Below, piece after piece: positions 6,014 through 8,718 of a stretch of DNA of 8,718 bases. The DNA lies in the NCBI GenBank assembly GCA_937975585.1, contig CALJUC010000139.1, forward strand, positions 1 to 8,718. The letters are read 5' to 3'. Position numbers and translations under genes: made by a program. Under the pieces are notes generated by a model. That model had not been told where the DNA came from. It made no database searches and worked only from the letters and a program-made list of their open reading frames with translations. The DNA comes from an uncultured Moraxella sp. Lineage in GTDB: Bacteria; Pseudomonadota; Gammaproteobacteria; Pseudomonadales; Moraxellaceae. Each line of letters begins with the position of its first letter. Position 1 is the first letter of the stretch.

Positions 6014-6619
6014 TTAGTTTGGACCTGCAACGCGCTCAATTACAACGTTACCGGTACCTGTATTGGTCAAACCGATTTGCTTAGCAGCACCATACGATAA
6101 ATCCATCACACGGCTGCCTGAGAATGGACCACGGTCATTGATTTTGACCACAACACTTTTGCCATTTGATTTGTTGGTAACTTTAACATAGCAGTTCATT
6201 GGTAATGAACGATGGGCAGCGGTTAAACCGTTTTGGTCAAAAATATCACCACTTGCGGTTTTTTTACCATGAAACTGACGGCCATACCATGATGCAACAC
6301 CCGTTTGGCTAAATTTGCTAACGGTATTAGAAGCAACGGCTGACAAACGCTCTAATACATTGCTGTCATTGTTATTCAGGTTGCTGCTTTGGCTAACCAA
6401 TTGACTGCTCAACGCTAGTGAAGCAACAGGTTGGCGCGCAGATTTGATTAAAGAAGAGGCGTTGTTGTGTTGACGCGATAATTCGGTTAATACATAGTCT
6501 AAATTAGATGAAACAGCATTGGCTTGACTCGTCACTGTACCACCGACCATCACGCAACCACATAGGCCCAGTAAACGCATCATAGAACGGGGTGTTGATG
6601 ACAACTGACGCTTTAGCAT
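6014..6619 (-). CDS. rlpA: RlpA-like double-psi beta-barrel cell-wall protein
   Basis: This 201-residue exported protein belongs to the RlpA family, some members of which are septal lytic transglycosylases that cut denuded peptidoglycan. A basic N-terminus and hydrophobic core (about 15-30) end in SQANA, giving a likely signal peptidase I site after residue 35. LGLCGC does not make a good lipobox, so a lipoprotein is unlikely, unlike E. coli RlpA. A Ser/Asn-rich linker follows, then the barrel domain (107-198) with GVASWYGRQFHGKKTASG, GLTAAHRSLP and NDRGPF (161-166). The protein ends right after the barrel, so there is no SPOR domain. The position usually occupied by Glu in 'SGExF' is Asp125 here. 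The ATG at 6619 is chosen over an upstream TTG (6637) because AGAGG stands five bases before it. It lies downstream of rodA on the same strand, as in many gammaproteobacteria, but across a 344-bp gap, so it probably has its own promoter. Confidence 0.93.
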   Translation of the reverse strand: MLKRQLSSTPRSMMRLLGLCGCVMVGGTVTSQANAVSSNLDYVLTELSRQHNNASSLIKSARQPVASLALSSQLVSQSSNLNNNDSNVLERLSAVASNTVSKFSQTGVASWYGRQFHGKKTASGDIFDQNGLTAAHRSLPMNCYVKVTNKSNGKSVVVKINDRGPFSGSRVMDLSYGAAKQIGLTNTGTGNVVIERVAGPN

Positions 6620-6624
6620 AAATA

Positions 6625-6629
6625 CCTCT
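6625..6629 (-). promoter_or_regulatory. rlpA: rlpA ribosome binding site (decides the start)
   Basis: On the - strand AGAGG lies five bases before the ATG at 6619, in a normal position. The in-frame TTG at 6637 would place this sequence inside the coding region. Confidence 0.75.
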
Positions 6630-6679
6630 GAATTCAAAATAAGTAATTAACACATGCCAAGGCGATGGTGTTATGTGTA

Positions 6680-6685
6680 ACTATA
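6680..6685 (-). promoter_or_regulatory. Possible -10 element of rlpA
   Basis: On the - strand this reads TATAGT, one base from consensus, within the long spacer upstream of rlpA. A TTGCGC upstream is too far (about 20 bases) for a good -35. The assignment is tentative. Confidence 0.28.
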
Positions 6686-6892
6686 GTCGTTAGATGCGGT
6701 AACTTGCGCAATAAAACAAGACAAGCACGTTAATAACGATAAATAAATTAAAACTAACGTAAGCCAAATTGATACGGCATGCTTCATTAACATTACACTG
6801 AATAAACAAAAATTACTTTGTTTAGTTTTGTAATAGCATCATTTCAATGACCCACAATAAGCAAATTATGGGTAAAAAGCATTATTTTTTAT

Positions 6893-6924
6893 GATAAAAG
6901 GTATTAAAAATTAGATAAAAGGTA
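6893..6924. repeat. Two 11-bp direct repeats, 21 bp apart
   Basis: GATAAAAGGTA occurs at 6893-6903 and again at 6914-6924. The start-to-start distance of 21 bp is two turns of the DNA helix, so both copies would face the same side. They lie 40-70 bases beyond the rodA stop. In such AT-rich DNA a chance repeat is possible, but the GGTA core makes 11 identical bases less trivial. Confidence 0.6.
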
Positions 6925-6963
6925 GAAAATTGGTAAATAGTGGTGTGTTTTGTTATAAATGGG

Positions 6964-8109
6964 TTACTTATGGGTATGTGATGAAATAGACATTACCAAA
7001 CCAAAGCCTGCCATTAATGTAATCAAAGCTGTACCACCATAACTAATAAATGGCAAGGGTACACCCACGACAGGTAATATACCAGCAACCATGCCGGCGT
7101 TAACAAATACATAGACAAAAAACGACATAGCGATAGCACCCGCTAGCAGACGACCATAGACAGATGTGGTGCGATACGAAATAAATAACGCACGTGCCAA
7201 CACGCAAGCATACAAGAACATGAGCAGTGAAACACCGACCAAACCGAACTCTTCTGAAAACGCGGCAATGATAAAGTCAGTGTGACCTTCAGGCAGAAAG
7301 TGCAAATGTGATTGTGTGCCTTCTAAATAGCCTTTACCTGTTAATCCGCCTGAACCAATCGCCGTTTTTGACTGCATAATATTCCAACCTGCGCCTAGTG
7401 CATCCGCTTCGGGATTGAGTAGGGTAAGGACGCGTCTGCGTTGGTAGTCGTGTAATAGATATTCCCACGCCACAAAGACAAAAGGAATGAATAAGGCCAC
7501 CGCACCACCAATCATCCACCAAGGAAGACCGGCTAAAAACAACACAAACAGTCCACTTGAGGCCACCAGTAAGGATGTACCTAAGTCAGGTTGCTCAGCA
7601 ATCAGTAAGACAGGTAAACCAATCGCGGCCAGGGTAATTAATACCGTAGAAAGGCTAGGTGGTAAATCACGCTTGGATAAAAACCATGCACATAGCATTG
7701 GCATACCAAGCTTCATAAATTCGGACGGCTGCACACTACCAAATCCTGGAATATCAATCCAACGCTGTGCCCCAAGTCGTACTTCACCGATAACCTTGAC
7801 TAACACCAATAGCAGTACGCCACCCACATAAAAGAACGGAGTGAAATCACGATACATACTCGGTGGCACTTGCGCCATTACAATCATAACCACAAAGGCA
7901 ATCGTAAAACTCACAGTTTGGCGTATGACCATGCCCATGTCTTGAGCCGATGCACTATATAAAATCGCCAATCCAAACAATGCCGTGACGAACAACAACA
8001 TCAATAGCCAAGGGTCAAGATGGACGCGTTGCCAAAAAGTGGGATGGCTGTCAGTACCAAAGTGATTAGATTGGCGAGAAAAACGCGATTGCTCAATAAA
8101 ATTTGACAT
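6964..8109 (-). CDS. rodA: Rod-shape-determining peptidoglycan glycosyltransferase RodA
   Basis: RodA is the SEDS-family glycan polymerase of the elongasome; it extends peptidoglycan strands from lipid II in the inner membrane together with PBP2 and MreBCD. The 381-residue protein is full length, with about ten membrane helices. After a polar N-terminal tail, TFWQRVHLDPW (24-34) matches the family start. Later motifs are GAQRWIDIPGFGSVQPSE (113-130), AEQPDLGTSL (171-180), LGAGWNIMQSKTAIGSGG (238-255) and FLPEGHTDF (271-279). Asp278 corresponds to the essential aspartate of E. coli RodA. The C-terminus carries GILPVVGVPLPFISYGGTALI, typical of RodA rather than FtsW. The ATG at 8109 is the only reasonable start, since an in-frame stop lies eight codons upstream; it lacks a clear ribosome site. 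The 23-residue polar extension before TFWQRV is longer than in E. coli. rlpA follows; the PBP2 gene (mrdA), often immediately upstream, is replaced here by an M16 peptidase gene. Confidence 0.96.
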   Translation of the reverse strand: MSNFIEQSRFSRQSNHFGTDSHPTFWQRVHLDPWLLMLLFVTALFGLAILYSASAQDMGMVIRQTVSFTIAFVVMIVMAQVPPSMYRDFTPFFYVGGVLLLVLVKVIGEVRLGAQRWIDIPGFGSVQPSEFMKLGMPMLCAWFLSKRDLPPSLSTVLITLAAIGLPVLLIAEQPDLGTSLLVASSGLFVLFLAGLPWWMIGGAVALFIPFVFVAWEYLLHDYQRRRVLTLLNPEADALGAGWNIMQSKTAIGSGGLTGKGYLEGTQSHLHFLPEGHTDFIIAAFSEEFGLVGVSLLMFLYACVLARALFISYRTTSVYGRLLAGAIAMSFFVYVFVNAGMVAGILPVVGVPLPFISYGGTALITLMAGFGLVMSISSHTHK

Positions 8110-8380
8110 AGGGCTTTGATAACTAACACTTCAAATAACGGGCTTACATAACGCAATTTCACGGCTGACGACTCACGAGCGTAACAGTCTCGCTTGAGCC
8201 AACAGGGGAAATAACAGCAAGAAGATAGGGTAAGTTTTTTTGGCAAGGAAAAGCGCATAAGAACACACGCGGCTGCCCAAGTCGATTATCACGTTCGCCA
8301 TGTTAAATAGACATGCGCGATAATCGAGGCATAGTTTAGCTTGCTTGGGGCAAGTTTGGTAGCAAAAAAATTGTAATTGG
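8110..8380. other. 271-bp spacer between the M16 gene and rodA, with inverted repeats
   Basis: No gene is supported here. The most structured part is 8276-8354. An 8-bp perfect arm pair (CGATTATC at 8283-8290, GATAATCG at 8319-8326) encloses a second 5-bp pair (CATGT at 8299-8303, ACATG at 8311-8315). Outside it CCCAAG (8277-8282) can pair with CTTGGG (8344-8349). A small hairpin (CTTGC 8340-8344, GCAAG 8350-8354) competes with this outer stem. None is followed by a T run on the - strand, so a normal terminator for the M16 gene is not evident. No convincing rodA promoter was found, although one must lie here or upstream. Confidence 0.5.
8283..8326. repeat. Bulged inverted repeat upstream of rodA
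   Basis: The arms CGATTATC/GATAATCG (8 bp) and inner arms CATGT/ACATG (5 bp) are separated by unequal unpaired stretches (8 and 3 bases), with a seven-base loop TAAATAG. It may form an RNA hairpin in the M16-rodA transcript or serve as a protein site. There is no U-tract, so it is not a standard terminator. Confidence 0.55.
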
Positions 8381-8691
8381 CTATTTTTTTATTGAGGGGA
8401 TGTTTGCGCTCGTATGGGTTGTCTGAGAAGTCGTTTTTTCCGCTGTCTTTTTAACCTTATTGGTGAGTTTAGGTTTGGGATTGGCGTTTGCATTACCGAC
8501 TGTGACGATTAAAAATTTATTTGGGTCGACCAATGTGTTATAGCTTGTGTTAACTTGCGTTAAATCTGCTTGCTGCACGCGATTGACATAGTTGGTCAAA
8601 TAGCTATCGGGTAAATGGTAAAACCCCATCATACCCAAACTACTATTAATGGACGCATTGCTTGAGAGCGATAGCGGAAAACTGTTAATTT
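8381..8691 (-). CDS. M16-family zinc peptidase homologue, C-terminal fragment
   Basis: Only the last 102 residues are present; the gene runs off the right end of the genuine sequence. The frame is open through 8689 and no start codon need be assigned inside: the TTG at 8636-8638 is simply an internal leucine. The translation FPLSLSSNASINSSLGMMGFYHLPDSYLTNYVNRV followed in frame by a VDPNKFLIVTVG strand is typical of the C-terminal domain of bacterial M16 (insulinase/pitrilysin-like) proteins, including the FY-LP-DYL segment and the closing 'tVVVG' strand. The HxxEH catalytic site is in the missing part, so it cannot be said whether this is the active or the inactive paralogue of the usual tandem pair. 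After the domain comes a tail of about 35 residues rich in Lys, Thr and Asn. The TAA that seems to interrupt the frame at 8690-8692 uses an adapter base and is not real. Confidence 0.85.
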
Positions 8692-8718
8692 AGATCGGAA
8701 GAGCACACGTCTGAACTC
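8692..8718 (+). other. Illumina TruSeq adapter sequence (contamination)
   Basis: The final 27 bases start AGATCGGAAGAGC and continue ACACGTCTGAACTC, identical to the first 27 bases of the standard TruSeq read-through adapter. They are synthetic sequence left at the contig end, not genome. The genuine sequence stops at about 8691. Confidence 0.98.

Larger units (their letters stand above)
6620..6963. other. 344-bp AT-rich spacer between rodA and rlpA
   Basis: No gene is seen on either strand. The part next to rodA (6890-6930) is extremely AT-rich and holds two copies of an 11-bp repeat. An imperfect hairpin (ACCCA-c-AAT with ATT-a-TGGGT, about 6850-6873) and an 8-bp inverted repeat TAAACAAA/TTTGTTTA (6803-6824) follow; neither has a proper U-tract on the - strand, so no clear terminator for rodA is visible. 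CGTTAATAACG at 6728-6738 is a perfect 11-base dyad. A TATAGT on the - strand (6680-6685) is a possible -10 for rlpA, about 60 bases before its start, without a well-spaced -35. Confidence 0.6.

Noticed and set aside
6620..6637. Longer rlpA start at TTG 6637
   Set aside because: The AGAGG ribosome site lies inside this stretch and positions the ATG at 6619, which also gives a cleaner signal peptide.
6850..6873. ACCCA/TGGGT hairpin considered as the rodA terminator
   Set aside because: On the rodA strand no T run follows the hairpin; the T run is on the wrong side, so it was not annotated as a terminator.
7487..7831. 114-codon frame on the + strand opposite rodA
   Set aside because: It is antisense to highly conserved RodA motifs, and its composition is explained by the complement of rodA codons.
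8001..8258. 85-codon frame on the - strand overlapping the rodA start
   Set aside because: It overlaps the rodA N-terminus in another frame and its translation is cysteine-rich and unlike a protein domain; rodA is clearly the coding frame from 8109.

Overview
The window looks like chromosomal DNA of a gammaproteobacterium, most likely a member of the Moraxellaceae (Moraxella, Faucicola or Psychrobacter-like). The basis is the moderately AT-rich sequence, very AT-rich intergenic spaces, and the character of the proteins: a long-form LeuA, a YcgL protein, a RodA close to the gammaproteobacterial type and a short RlpA. This assignment is inference from remembered protein resemblance; no search was run. 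Nothing in the window looks mobile: there is no transposase, integrase, tRNA, rRNA or CRISPR array.

Layout from left to right. (1) The C-terminal end of an outer-membrane beta-barrel protein (+) meets an Lrp/AsnC-family regulator (-) at a shared bidirectional terminator. (2) The regulator is divergent from leuA (+), with AT-rich promoters between them; leuA ends in a strong terminator. (3) A + strand group follows: ycgL, then a small three-helix membrane protein of unknown function. Each is preceded by the same extended -10 promoter sequence, and the second is followed by a terminator. (4) A MoxR-type AAA+ ATPase and a CoxE-type VWA protein form a tight two-gene operon (+). (5) The rest of the window is on the - strand. 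Read in the direction of transcription it holds the end of an M16 peptidase homologue, rodA (elongasome glycan polymerase) and rlpA (double-psi beta-barrel cell-wall protein). The VWA gene and rlpA converge on another hairpin terminator.

Two themes stand out. leuA with a divergent Lrp-type regulator suggests local control of leucine synthesis. rodA and rlpA are both peptidoglycan genes, but no penicillin-binding protein 2 gene lies beside rodA in the visible part. The MoxR-VWA pair is a metal-centre or complex-assembly type chaperone module whose client cannot be read from this window; the upstream membrane protein is the only nearby candidate.

The last 27 bases (8692-8718) are not biological. 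They match the start of the Illumina TruSeq adapter, so the contig ends in untrimmed adapter, which also creates a false stop codon in the M16 gene. I found no convincing new biological system. The best leads are the MoxR-VWA-membrane protein neighbourhood, a 13-bp perfect dyad in the MoxR leader, paired 11-bp repeats between rodA and rlpA, and a structured region upstream of rodA containing a signal-peptide-like reading frame.
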